A stretch of 23,771 nt of DNA from assembly GCA_964599915.1 (NCBI GenBank), contig CAZRHR010000043.1:1-23771 (forward strand), given 5' to 3'. The position numbers and the translations under genes are program-made. The notes under the pieces were generated by a model. That model saw only the letters and a program-made list of their open reading frames with translations, was not told the DNA's origin and searched no databases. Origin of the DNA: CAZRHR01 sp964599915. GTDB taxonomy: Bacteria; Bacteroidota; Bacteroidia; CAIKAF01. Shown piece after piece: positions 1 to 7,018 of this stretch; position 1 is the first letter of the stretch, and each line of letters opens with the position of its first letter.

Positions 1-280
1 CTGCATCCAAAAGGTTTCTTTCTTGTGATTTTCCAGAAGGGTCACCGACCATGCCTGTGGCACCGCCCACCAAGGCAATGGGGGAATGTCCGGCGCGCTG
101 CAAATGCATCAAAAGCATGATTTGAACCAAGTGGCCCACATGTAAAGAATCGGCGGTTGGATCGAAACCGATATATACGGAGATGCACTTTTCCTCGAGA
201 AGTTCACGGGTTCCTGGCATGGCATCTTGAACCATACCGCGCCACATGAGCTCATCCAATAGATTATAATGGGGTTTCAT
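1..280 (-). CDS. tyrS: Tyrosyl-tRNA synthetase, N-terminal part (cut by window edge)
   Basis: This is the first 93 codons of a class I aminoacyl-tRNA synthetase that charges tRNA-Tyr in the cytoplasm. Reading the minus strand from the ATG at 280-278 gives a protein starting MKPHYNLLDELMWRG. The class I HIGH signature appears as HVGH at residues 47-50, after the tyrosine-pocket segment YIGFDPTADSLH. It is followed by a GGATGMVGDPSGKS segment, which is characteristic of bacterial TyrS. The KMSKS loop and the C-terminal S4-like domain lie outside the window. A near-consensus -7 octamer (GACTTTTG, minus strand, 316-309) lies about 30 bases upstream of the start, but no good -33 element is visible. 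The gene is transcribed away from the rest of the window. Confidence 0.95.
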   Translation of the reverse strand, partial: MKPHYNLLDELMWRGMVQDAMPGTRELLEEKCISVYIGFDPTADSLHVGHLVQIMLLMHLQRAGHSPIALVGGATGMVGDPSGKSQERNLLDA

Positions 281-393
281 TGTTCAGCTTTTGGAGAAAT
301 TGAAAGGGCAAAAGTCGTTTTTTTTGGTGGAATTACCTTACTTAAATCTCTGTGCCCTCCGTCTTTCCTTTTTCCCGTGTCCAATGAAGGTCA

Positions 394-414
394 TGGTAAA
401 ACGGCGTTTTACCA
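394..414 (-). terminator. Hairpin overlapping the stop codon of the glycine-rich protein gene
   Basis: A perfect 9-bp inverted repeat (TGGTAAAAC, loop GGC, GTTTTACCA) spans the TAA stop codon of the minus-strand gene ending at 409. Its AAAAC...GTTTT form resembles small Bacteroidota terminators, but no run of T follows it on the minus strand. It may instead be a 3'-end stabiliser or chance. Confidence 0.4.
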
Positions 415-1986
415 CTGGATAATCACTTGTCCATTCCCATGTTGAATGCCTTGCTGCATTACGGTACTGGTGAAAATTTTTCCGGAGCTATGGGTGGCAG
501 GTACGCATCCCGGATGGCCTGAGGCATAACTAGAGCCGCCTCCGGCACCGGAGTGGTTTCCACCGGCTCCGCCATAATAACCGCCGCCGCCGCCGCCAGC
601 ACAACAAGGGCCGCCACCTGCAGGATCGCCTACGCCGTTCCCACCTTGTCCTAAGCTTCCGGCTTGCCCAAGATACTGACCGCCCACGCCGCCGGCACTT
701 TGTGTTCCACCGGTTCCGCCCGCATTGATGCCATTGTTGGAGCCGCCATTTCCTCCGGTGAGTCCACCTCCCGCGCCACCTCGACGGTTATTGTCATAAT
801 TGATGTGTCCGCCGCCGCCGCCACCTGAAATGAGAATGCGGTCTGCAAGGGTTTGTCCGCCAAAGCGAATGTCTGAGGCGCCGCCGCCGCCCGCTGCCTG
901 AAAGCTGGTGGTATGGGCGTTTCCAAATCCGCCACCATTAAAAGCATTGGTGGTGGGGGTGGAATTGGAACTTACGCCTCCTTGCTGGCCTACGTAAACA
1001 AAATATACTTCTCCGGGCGTTACGCTCAAAACGCCTTCGGTGTAGCCGCCTCTTCCGGATTGTCCGTTTCCGCCCGTGCTGCTGCCGCCGCCGGATGCCG
1101 CCCAAACCCGAAAGGTGGCTTGGGTGACACATGCTGGAACTGTCCAGGATTGCACGCTGCCGGTGTAGGTGAACGTTTGGCTGCCGGTCACGCTTCCGCA
1201 TGGATTTACTGTAATGTTGCTGCTGGTATTGGCTGTGCATCCGGCCGCGTTGGTGGCAGTGACGGTCACTTGATAGGTGCCGGTGGAACTCCATTGGACC
1301 ACGGGACTGGCTTGGGTGGAAGTGGAAGGTGTGCCGTTTTGAAAAGTCCAGGCATACGTAGTGGCCGTGGCGTTGGCATTGAAGGTAATGTTTTGATTGG
1401 TACCAATGAAGGAGGGTGAGGTGGTAATCGAAGGAGTAGGCGTTACTACGGAAATCGGTGTGACCAATGGAGCGGCGTTGCCACAGGTATTGGCCGCTAC
1501 AATAGTGATGTTTCCTGTAACCGGAGAAGGAAAGCTAATCACGGCTTGGGTGGTGCCTTGTCCAGACACCAAAGTGGCTCCTGAGGGAACAGACCAAGTG
1601 TAGGTGCTCGCTCCGGCGCTCGGCGTCACTTGAAACGTATCGGTTTGTCCGGGGCAGATGCCACCGGAAGGGAAATTCAATTGTGCCGGAGTCGCAGGAG
1701 CTGTGGAACACGCGCACACAGACGGCCTCCAACCGGTGGAAAAATACACTTCTACACATTCTGAGGTTAGGTTGTAAATTTCTAAACCGGGTGTTGGGTT
1801 TAAAATGGCATTGCGTTGGGTGGTGGTAAGCCGAGGTAGTAACAAGCCACGGTCAGAAAAATCAACCTCTAAACCTGCAGAACTATGAGGTTGTCCCGGC
1901 GATGAAGAGATTTTTACGCCTTGGCCCCAAATCAAGTGTCCACAGGTTAAAAGTCCCAGCAGGGCATACCATACAAATGTTTTCAT
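409..1986 (-). CDS. Secreted PKD and glycine-rich (ALK-type) domain protein
   Basis: This is an exported protein of 525 residues. The start chosen is the ATG at 1986-1984, because a typical signal peptide (MKTFVWYALLGLL..., ending near residue 22) begins there; an in-frame ATG seven codons earlier would put charged residues in front of it. Residues about 23-93 form a short module with the motif GLLLPRLTTTQR and a late cysteine group, shared with the proteins at 7990 and 19693. Residues about 100-178 and 185-262 look like two PKD/Ig-like domains (TYTWSVPSG, TYAWTFQNG, then GTYQVTVTATN). From about 268 to the end is a glycine-rich domain beginning TFTYTGSVQSWTVPACVTQA and containing many GGGG runs and a CC pair, like the ALK/LTK glycine-rich domain family. 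No type IX sorting domain is visible at the C terminus. The likely location is the cell surface or outside the cell; the ligand is unknown. The domain names come from pattern recognition, not a search. Confidence 0.82.
   Translation of the reverse strand: MKTFVWYALLGLLTCGHLIWGQGVKISSSPGQPHSSAGLEVDFSDRGLLLPRLTTTQRNAILNPTPGLEIYNLTSECVEVYFSTGWRPSVCACSTAPATPAQLNFPSGGICPGQTDTFQVTPSAGASTYTWSVPSGATLVSGQGTTQAVISFPSPVTGNITIVAANTCGNAAPLVTPISVVTPTPSITTSPSFIGTNQNITFNANATATTYAWTFQNGTPSTSTQASPVVQWSSTGTYQVTVTATNAAGCTANTSSNITVNPCGSVTGSQTFTYTGSVQSWTVPACVTQATFRVWAASGGGSSTGGNGQSGRGGYTEGVLSVTPGEVYFVYVGQQGGVSSNSTPTTNAFNGGGFGNAHTTSFQAAGGGGASDIRFGGQTLADRILISGGGGGGHINYDNNRRGGAGGGLTGGNGGSNNGINAGGTGGTQSAGGVGGQYLGQAGSLGQGGNGVGDPAGGGPCCAGGGGGGYYGGAGGNHSGAGGGSSYASGHPGCVPATHSSGKIFTSTVMQQGIQHGNGQVIIQW
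581..892 (-). repeat. GCC/GGC trinucleotide runs encoding polyglycine
   Basis: Runs of the GCC triplet occur at 581-597, 809-822 and 880-892. They encode Gly-Gly-Gly stretches in the glycine-rich domain on the minus strand. Being triplets, they could change in length by replication slippage without breaking the reading frame. Confidence 0.7.
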
Positions 1987-2081
1987 AAAACGGATATTGC
2001 CCTGCAAGTTACAAACAAATCCACTCGTGAAAAAGAGGCAACGATGTATGTCTATGGCTTCATTTTCTACACGGAAAAAAC

Positions 2082-2089
2082 CAAATTTA
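2082..2089 (-). promoter_or_regulatory. Candidate -7 promoter box for the glycine-rich protein gene
   Basis: On the minus strand this reads TAAATTTG, a perfect match to the Bacteroidota -7 consensus TAnnTTTG. It implies a leader of about 90 bases before the ATG at 1986. No TTG is seen at the expected -33 spacing. Confidence 0.4.
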
Positions 2090-2155
2090 AAGGCCTGATA
2101 GACAGGGTGAAAAAAGAATATAAAAATAATGGGTAGGAATTGACTTGAATATTCC

Positions 2156-2163
2156 TACTTTTG
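2156..2163 (+). promoter_or_regulatory. Candidate -7 promoter box of the ATP synthase operon
   Basis: TACTTTTG matches TAnnTTTG exactly and lies 19 bases upstream of the atpB start, so transcription would begin about 13-15 bases before the ATG. The nearest TTG (2140-2142) is only 13 bases upstream, which is closer than the usual spacing of about 19, so the -33 element is uncertain. Confidence 0.55.
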
Positions 2164-2182
2164 CCTCCGAAATTCAGAAGGC

Positions 2183-3358
2183 ATGATCCGTTTTAATCTT
2201 CGAAATTTGTTTTTGAGCCTTGGTATTGTGGTGTTTGCCGGTAGCTTGGTGGCTCAGCATGCAGACAGTTTACATCATGCGCAAGGTCACGAGCAAGAAC
2301 ATCACGCTACGGAAGAAAATGCTTTTGGTTCAGCTGAAATCATTCATCACGTATCGGATGATTTAGGTTTGCACATTATTGGCGATTTTTCTATTCCCTT
2401 ACCCGTCATCATTTATGAGCCCGGTGTAGGATTGGATGTTTTTTCTTCCTCGGCTTTTCACCATGCCCATGGTTTGGTGAACAATAAATACTACTACCAT
2501 CATGGTAAATTGGTGATTCCATCCCTGGAAAATGGGCAAATGGTCCATGATGACCACGGTCATGTGGTAGGTAAAAATGAAGCGCGCCTTACCGATTTAT
2601 TCACAGGAAACGACCAAGTATTCTATAATTTTTCAATCACCAAAAACGTATTTGGTATTTTCCTTGCCATGGTGCTATTGGTACTACTCTTTGGATACGT
2701 AGCCAAAATGTGTGCTGCTAGAAAAGGAGAGGCGCCAAAAGGACTTCAAAATGCCATTGAACCTTTGGTTCTTTTTGTTCGTGATGAGGTGGTAAAGCCT
2801 GCCATTGGAGAAAAGCACTACCAACGTTTTTTGCCTTACTTACTTACTGTTTTCTTTTTCATCTGGATTAGTAACCTATTGGGCCTTGTGCCATTTTTGG
2901 GAGGTTTGAACGTGACGGGGAACATTGCAGTTACATTCACCTTGGCCTTTATGGTGTTGGGTGTTCAAATCTTCAATGGAAATAAAAATTTCTGGGGTCA
3001 CATTTTCTGGTTCCCCGGTGTACCCGTTCCTGTGAAAATAGTATTGGCCATTATTGAATTCATTGGCTTGTTTTCAAAGCCGTTCTCGTTGATGATTCGT
3101 CTATTTGCGAACATTACGGCAGGTCACATTATTATCATGAGCATCATTGGAATCACCTTTGCCTTTTCTGCCAATTCTGCAGTAGGTTATAGTGTAGGAC
3201 TCGTGACCTCACTTTTTTCTGTTGCCATGTTTACCTTAGAATTGTTGGTGGCCGCCATTCAGGCGTACATCTTCACGTTGCTAGCATCTCTCATGTTGGG
3301 CGCAGCGGTAGAGGAACACCATCACCATGAGGATCATGGTACCTCACATGCACACTGA
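2183..3358 (+). CDS. atpB: F0F1 ATP synthase subunit a, with histidine-rich ends
   Basis: Subunit a forms the proton half-channels beside the c-ring in the inner membrane. The protein has 391 residues, against about 270 in E. coli. The extra length is mostly an N-terminal region: a signal-peptide-like segment (residues 1-25, ending VAQ) and an exported region to about residue 150 with about 17 histidines. The conserved core follows, with several hydrophobic helices. The essential arginine is Arg306 in SLMIRLFANITAGH, equivalent to E. coli aArg210. The C terminus ends in a second histidine-rich tail (EEHHHHEDHG...). An extended, signal-bearing subunit a is usual in Bacteroidota as far as I recall; the histidine density is notable. 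It is the first gene of the operon and lies 27 bases before atpE. Confidence 0.96.
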   Translation: MIRFNLRNLFLSLGIVVFAGSLVAQHADSLHHAQGHEQEHHATEENAFGSAEIIHHVSDDLGLHIIGDFSIPLPVIIYEPGVGLDVFSSSAFHHAHGLVNNKYYYHHGKLVIPSLENGQMVHDDHGHVVGKNEARLTDLFTGNDQVFYNFSITKNVFGIFLAMVLLVLLFGYVAKMCAARKGEAPKGLQNAIEPLVLFVRDEVVKPAIGEKHYQRFLPYLLTVFFFIWISNLLGLVPFLGGLNVTGNIAVTFTLAFMVLGVQIFNGNKNFWGHIFWFPGVPVPVKIVLAIIEFIGLFSKPFSLMIRLFANITAGHIIIMSIIGITFAFSANSAVGYSVGLVTSLFSVAMFTLELLVAAIQAYIFTLLASLMLGAAVEEHHHHEDHGTSHAH

Positions 3359-3385
3359 TTCATTTATATATAAACCAAACACATC

Positions 3386-3631
3386 ATGGCAAATTTGCTG
3401 AATGTAATGCTCGAAGGCTACGGTCCTATCGGAGCAGGTATCGGAGCCGGTCTAGTAGCCATTGGCGCTGGAATTGGCATCGGCCAGATTGGCGGAAAAG
3501 CAGCTGAAAGCATCGCTCGCCAGCCTGAAGCTGCGAATGATATTCGCGGAGCTTCTATCGTATTGGCGGCCTTCATCGAGGGTGTAGCCCTCTTCGGCGC
3601 CGTTATTTGCTTCTTGGCAATGTCCGCCTAA
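3386..3631 (+). CDS. atpE: F0F1 ATP synthase subunit c (c-ring)
   Basis: This is the 81-residue proteolipid whose copies form the rotating c-ring. Helix 1 carries the glycine repeat (GAGIGAGLVAIGAGIGIG). The polar loop has ARQPE at residues 44-48, and helix 2 carries the ion-binding carboxylate Glu65 in FIEGVALFG. The residues after Glu65 (Gly-Val, with Phe at position 70) lack the Ser-Thr...Tyr set of sodium-binding c subunits, so proton coupling is the better reading. This subunit is needed in many copies per complex, and a strong hairpin with a T-run follows the gene, which may raise its output relative to downstream genes. Confidence 0.97.
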   Translation: MANLLNVMLEGYGPIGAGIGAGLVAIGAGIGIGQIGGKAAESIARQPEAANDIRGASIVLAAFIEGVALFGAVICFLAMSA

Positions 3632-3640
3632 ATCAGTTTT

Positions 3641-3689
3641 ACAGATTCCCTGTAAACGGCGGTTGGCCGGCAGGGAGTCTGTATTTTTT
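3641..3689 (+). terminator. Terminator-like hairpin between atpE and atpF
   Basis: The arms at 3641-3652 (ACAGATTCCCTG) and 3671-3682 (CAGGGAGTCTGT) pair over 12 positions with one G-U pair. The 18-base loop can form a further inner stem, CGGC (3657-3660) with GCCG (3666-3669). One A and six T follow at once (3684-3689). This is the form of an intrinsic terminator, but it lies inside the operon 26 bases before atpF, so partial termination or 3'-end protection of the atpBE message is likely. Confidence 0.75.
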
Positions 3690-3715
3690 AAAAAATTGAA
3701 TGAGAATTATCGGCT

Positions 3716-4210
3716 ATGGAATTGTTAAATCCTAGTGTTGGTCTTGTTTTTTGGATGACCCTTTCTTTTGTGGTCCTCCTGTTGGTACTTCGCAAATTTG
3801 CGTGGAAAACCATCCTTACCTCTTTAAAAGAACGTGAAGAGTCTATTTCTACCGCCCTTTCTTCTGCCAAAGCAGCAGAGCAACGGATGAAGGAACTCAC
3901 CGCTTCCAATGAGCAATTGCTTGCCGAAGCGCGTAAAGAACGCGACGATATGTTGCGTCAAGCCCGTGAAAAAGGGGAACAAATGATCGCTGATGCCAAA
4001 ACCCGTGCGGCTCAAGAAGCCGCCCTGCAATTGGAACAAGCCCGCGAAGCCATCCGCAATGAGAAAATGCAGGCCATGACAGACCTGCGTAACCAAGTGG
4101 CTGCCTTGTCCATTGAGATTGCAGAACGTGTGCTTAAAGCAGAATTGTCTCAATCGGATCGTCAGAAAGCAGTCGTTGACGAAGCCATTAAAGATATTAC
4201 GCTTAACTAA
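3716..4210 (+). CDS. atpF: F0F1 ATP synthase subunit b
   Basis: This is the peripheral-stalk subunit of 164 residues that ties F1 to subunit a. Residues about 8-27 are one hydrophobic segment (LVFWMTLSFVVLLLVL). The segment KFAWKTILTSLKEREESIS follows, which is typical for subunit b, and then a long charged, alanine-rich helix to about residue 140 expected to form a coiled coil with a second copy. Length and order are normal for bacterial AtpF. The hairpin upstream of its start could reduce transcription of this gene and those downstream relative to atpE. The gene ends 9 bases before atpH. Confidence 0.95.
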   Translation: MELLNPSVGLVFWMTLSFVVLLLVLRKFAWKTILTSLKEREESISTALSSAKAAEQRMKELTASNEQLLAEARKERDDMLRQAREKGEQMIADAKTRAAQEAALQLEQAREAIRNEKMQAMTDLRNQVAALSIEIAERVLKAELSQSDRQKAVVDEAIKDITLN

Positions 4211-4219
4211 AAAGGCCCT

Positions 4220-4792
4220 ATGAAAGGATATTCTGTAGTGGCCTCCCGTTATGCAGAAGCATTGTTTGGGTTGGCCGTAGAACAAGGCGAAAAAGCCAAC
4301 GTACAGGTGGCCATGCAGGGACTGTCTAAAGTCTATGACGAATCCCCGGAATGGAGGGCTTTTCTTCGTAATCCTGTGGTGCCCATTGGTAAGAAAAAGG
4401 AAGTGGTTCAGGCCATGTTTGCACATCAAGTGCCTGCATTGGTGCAATTATTTTTAGATAAGCTGGTTTCTTCACGCAGGGAAATGCTGCTTGGCGAAAT
4501 TGCTGAAGCTTATGAGGTCCTTCACCTTAAATACGAAGGAATCCTTGTGGCGGAAGTGAAATCTGCTTCGGCTTTATCAGATGCACAAAAAGCTGAAGTG
4601 ATGTCCATTGTAAAAAATGCCTCCTTCGCGAAAGCTTGCAAAGAAGTACGTTTGGTAGAAAAAATAGAGCCCCAACTCATCGGAGGTTTGGTTGTGCGTG
4701 TGGGTGACCGTGAGGTGGATGCAAGCATCGCTAGAAAATTGGCAGATTTACGCCAACAGTTTTCTTCAAATTTATATACGCCAAAAATTTAA
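4220..4792 (+). CDS. atpH: F0F1 ATP synthase subunit delta
   Basis: This is the 190-residue delta (OSCP-like) subunit that sits on top of F1 and joins it to the b stalk. The N-terminal domain begins with the family segment VASRYAEALFGLAVEQG. The C-terminal part contains LIGGLVVRVGDREVDASIARKL, the conserved delta signature, near residues 153-175. It sits directly after atpF, as in most bacteria. Downstream, the expected neighbour atpA is separated from it by an unrelated secreted-protein gene, which is unusual. Confidence 0.95.
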   Translation: MKGYSVVASRYAEALFGLAVEQGEKANVQVAMQGLSKVYDESPEWRAFLRNPVVPIGKKKEVVQAMFAHQVPALVQLFLDKLVSSRREMLLGEIAEAYEVLHLKYEGILVAEVKSASALSDAQKAEVMSIVKNASFAKACKEVRLVEKIEPQLIGGLVVRVGDREVDASIARKLADLRQQFSSNLYTPKI

Positions 4793-4851
4793 ACTGGACG
4801 TATCATGCACAAGACCACAAATATCATTCAGCAGTTCTGGCACATTCCTTG

Positions 4852-4859
4852 TAAATTTG
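4852..4859 (+). promoter_or_regulatory. Candidate internal -7 promoter box before the inserted gene
   Basis: TAAATTTG is a perfect TAnnTTTG match 26 bases before the ATG at 4886, in the 93-base gap after atpH. It could give the secreted-protein gene, and perhaps atpA and atpG, its own transcript. No clear -33 TTG is present at the usual distance. Confidence 0.4.
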
Positions 4860-4885
4860 AGGGCAAACCTTCAAACTTGAACAAG

Positions 4886-5389
4886 ATGAAAACCAACATG
4901 CTTTGGATGGCTATTGTGGCCTTATCTTCTTTAACCGGCCTTTTTGCGCAATCTTCCTGGAATATTCAGGTCAAAGGTGATGTAGTGACTTTTGACGGCG
5001 AACATGTCATGTATGTGACGGCCGCCAAAGGTGGAGATTTCTTTGTGGTGACCAATGTGAACAAGGATACCCTGCTCACCGTAAAAATGCGCCAGTTTAT
5101 TAATCCAGAACTCATCAATGATCCTAAAAATCCAAGAGGTATCATTCGGTTTTTCGAGTATCAGTTTGTTCCGATGAAGCGTGCGGCAGAAACCCAAGCG
5201 CCAGAGGTGTACAACAGGAAAACCGTAATCATGGATTTGGCCGGAAACGATTTAATCTGGCCTGGTGGTTTAGATACCGCCAATGTCAGGGTTTTTTCAG
5301 ACCGATTTGGAACAACATATACAGATATGCGTAATGGTTTAATCCGCCGCTATGGCAGAAGGGCCTGTACCGTACCTGGAACAGAATAA
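4886..5389 (+). CDS. Secreted protein of unknown function inside the atp operon
   Basis: I do not recognise this 167-residue protein. The start chosen is the ATG at 4886, because a clean signal peptide begins there (MKTNMLWMAIVALSSLTGLFAQ, cleavage likely after LFA, near residue 21). An upstream in-frame ATG at 4805 would only add 27 residues in front of it. The mature part has alternating hydrophobic residues suggesting beta strands (VVTFDGEHVMYVTAAKGGDF), then a region rich in Asn, Pro and Arg, and a C-terminal basic stretch (RRYGRR) with one cysteine near the end. No membrane segment is seen after the signal. It lies between atpH and atpA on the same strand, with a candidate promoter of its own and 33 bases before atpA. 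Its position hints at an envelope role coupled to energy state, or simple insertion; there is no direct evidence for either. Confidence 0.75.
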   Translation: MKTNMLWMAIVALSSLTGLFAQSSWNIQVKGDVVTFDGEHVMYVTAAKGGDFFVVTNVNKDTLLTVKMRQFINPELINDPKNPRGIIRFFEYQFVPMKRAAETQAPEVYNRKTVIMDLAGNDLIWPGGLDTANVRVFSDRFGTTYTDMRNGLIRRYGRRACTVPGTE

Positions 5390-5422
5390 TTTTTTTGAAT
5401 ACGCTAACAACGATAAAGGGTT

Positions 5423-7000
5423 ATGGCAGAAATTAAGCCCGCAGAGGTTACCGCAATTTTACGTCAGCAATTGGCTGGTGTAAGTGGCACCGCTCAACTG
5501 GAAGAAGTGGGCACCGTTCTTCAAGTAGGAGATGGTGTGGCACGTATTTATGGACTTCAACACGTTGAATCCGGAGAATTGGTGGAATTCGCCAATGGTT
5601 TAATGGGAATCGTGTTGAACCTTGAAGAAGACAACATTGGCGCCGTACTTTTAGGCCCTTCCAAAGGTGTAAAAGAAGGTGATACCGTGCGCCGTACCCG
5701 CCGCATTGCCTCCATTAAAGTAGGTGAAGGCATGTTGGGACGTGTAATCAATACCCTTGGTGAGCCTATCGACGGAAAAGGACCCATGGGTGGAGACATG
5801 TATGAAATGCCACTCGAGCGTAAAGCGCCGGGTGTTATTTTCCGCCAGCCCGTAAACGAACCACTTCAAACCGGTATTAAGGCCATCGATGCCATGATTC
5901 CGATTGGACGCGGACAGCGGGAATTGATTATTGGTGACCGCCAAACGGGTAAAACCGCCGTGGCCATTGACACCATCATCAACCAAAAAGAATTTTACGA
6001 AAGGGGCGAACCCGTATTCTGTATTTATGTAGCCATTGGCCAAAAGTCTTCTACCGTAGCAGGAATTGCTAAAACGTTGGAAGAGCGTGGTGCCATGCCT
6101 TATACGGTGATTGTATCGGCTTCTGCTTCAGATCCCGCTCCCCTTCAGTTCTATGCACCTTTTGCCGGAGCTGCCATTGGTGAGTTTTTCCGCGACACAG
6201 GCCGTCCTGCCTTGATTGTGTATGATGACCTTTCCAAGCAAGCCGTTGCCTACCGTGAGGTGTCTTTGTTGTTGCGTCGCCCACCCGGACGCGAAGCGTA
6301 TCCAGGGGACGTATTCTATCTTCACTCCCGTTTGCTGGAACGTGCCGCCAAAATCATCGCCAAGGATGAGATTGCTGCCAACATGAACGATTTGCCTGAA
6401 TCACTGAAGCCAGTGGTAAAAGGTGGAGGTTCATTGACCGCCCTTCCCATCATTGAAACCCAAGCGGGTGACGTGTCGGCTTACATCCCAACCAACGTTA
6501 TTTCCATTACCGATGGTCAGATTTTCTTGGAATCTAACCTCTTTAACGCCGGTGTGCGTCCTGCCATTAACGTGGGTATCTCCGTATCTCGTGTAGGTGG
6601 TAACGCGCAAATTAAGTCCATGAAAAAAGTGGCGGGTACCCTTAAATTGGACCAAGCCCAATACCGTGAACTTGAAGCCTTCGCTAAGTTTGGTTCGGAT
6701 TTGGATGCATCTACCAAAATGGTACTAGACAAAGGGGCTAGAAACGTAGAAATCCTGAAACAAGGACAGTACGACCCAATGTCTGTAGAAAAGCAAATTG
6801 CGATTATCTACGCTGGTACCAGAAACCTACTTCGGAATGTACCTGTAAATAAAGTGCGCCAGTTCCAAGAGGATTACCTCACGGTATTGGAGGCCAACCA
6901 CAGCCAAATCCTTGAGCGCTTGCGCAAAGGCGAATACACCGACGAAATCACCGGAGTTTTGGAAAAAGTAGCCCTTGAAGTGGCTGCCAAATTTGCCTGA
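5423..7000 (+). CDS. atpA: F0F1 ATP synthase subunit alpha
   Basis: This is the 525-residue non-catalytic nucleotide-binding subunit of F1. The N-terminal beta-barrel region starts with MAEIKPAEVTAILRQQL. The Walker A loop is GDRQTGKTA with Lys177. The segment VSRVGGNAQ holds Arg390, equivalent to the E. coli alpha arginine 376 that reaches into the neighbouring catalytic site. The helical C-terminal domain is complete (ending EVAAKFA). Length is normal. It is followed by atpG after 18 bases. The catalytic partner, beta (atpD), is not in this window, so F1 must be completed from another locus. Confidence 0.98.
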   Translation: MAEIKPAEVTAILRQQLAGVSGTAQLEEVGTVLQVGDGVARIYGLQHVESGELVEFANGLMGIVLNLEEDNIGAVLLGPSKGVKEGDTVRRTRRIASIKVGEGMLGRVINTLGEPIDGKGPMGGDMYEMPLERKAPGVIFRQPVNEPLQTGIKAIDAMIPIGRGQRELIIGDRQTGKTAVAIDTIINQKEFYERGEPVFCIYVAIGQKSSTVAGIAKTLEERGAMPYTVIVSASASDPAPLQFYAPFAGAAIGEFFRDTGRPALIVYDDLSKQAVAYREVSLLLRRPPGREAYPGDVFYLHSRLLERAAKIIAKDEIAANMNDLPESLKPVVKGGGSLTALPIIETQAGDVSAYIPTNVISITDGQIFLESNLFNAGVRPAINVGISVSRVGGNAQIKSMKKVAGTLKLDQAQYRELEAFAKFGSDLDASTKMVLDKGARNVEILKQGQYDPMSVEKQIAIIYAGTRNLLRNVPVNKVRQFQEDYLTVLEANHSQILERLRKGEYTDEITGVLEKVALEVAAKFA

Positions 7001-7018
7001 ACCCACAAAGACAAGTAA

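Noticed and set aside
809..892. Regular GCC-rich repeats that might suggest a CRISPR array or tandem DNA repeat
   Set aside because: The repeats are codon-level glycine runs within an open frame. There are no constant repeats with unique spacers.
913..1419. A 168-codon plus-strand open frame opposite the glycine-rich gene
   Set aside because: It is the complement of GGN/GCN-rich coding sequence, which rarely contains stop codons. It has no signal, no domain and a composition explained by the real gene on the minus strand.
3386..3631. Possible sodium-coupled c-ring, because helix 1 has a Gln (Gln34) as in sodium-type subunits
   Set aside because: The residues around Glu65 are Gly-Val and Phe70 instead of the Ser-Thr...Tyr set needed for sodium binding, so proton coupling is more likely.
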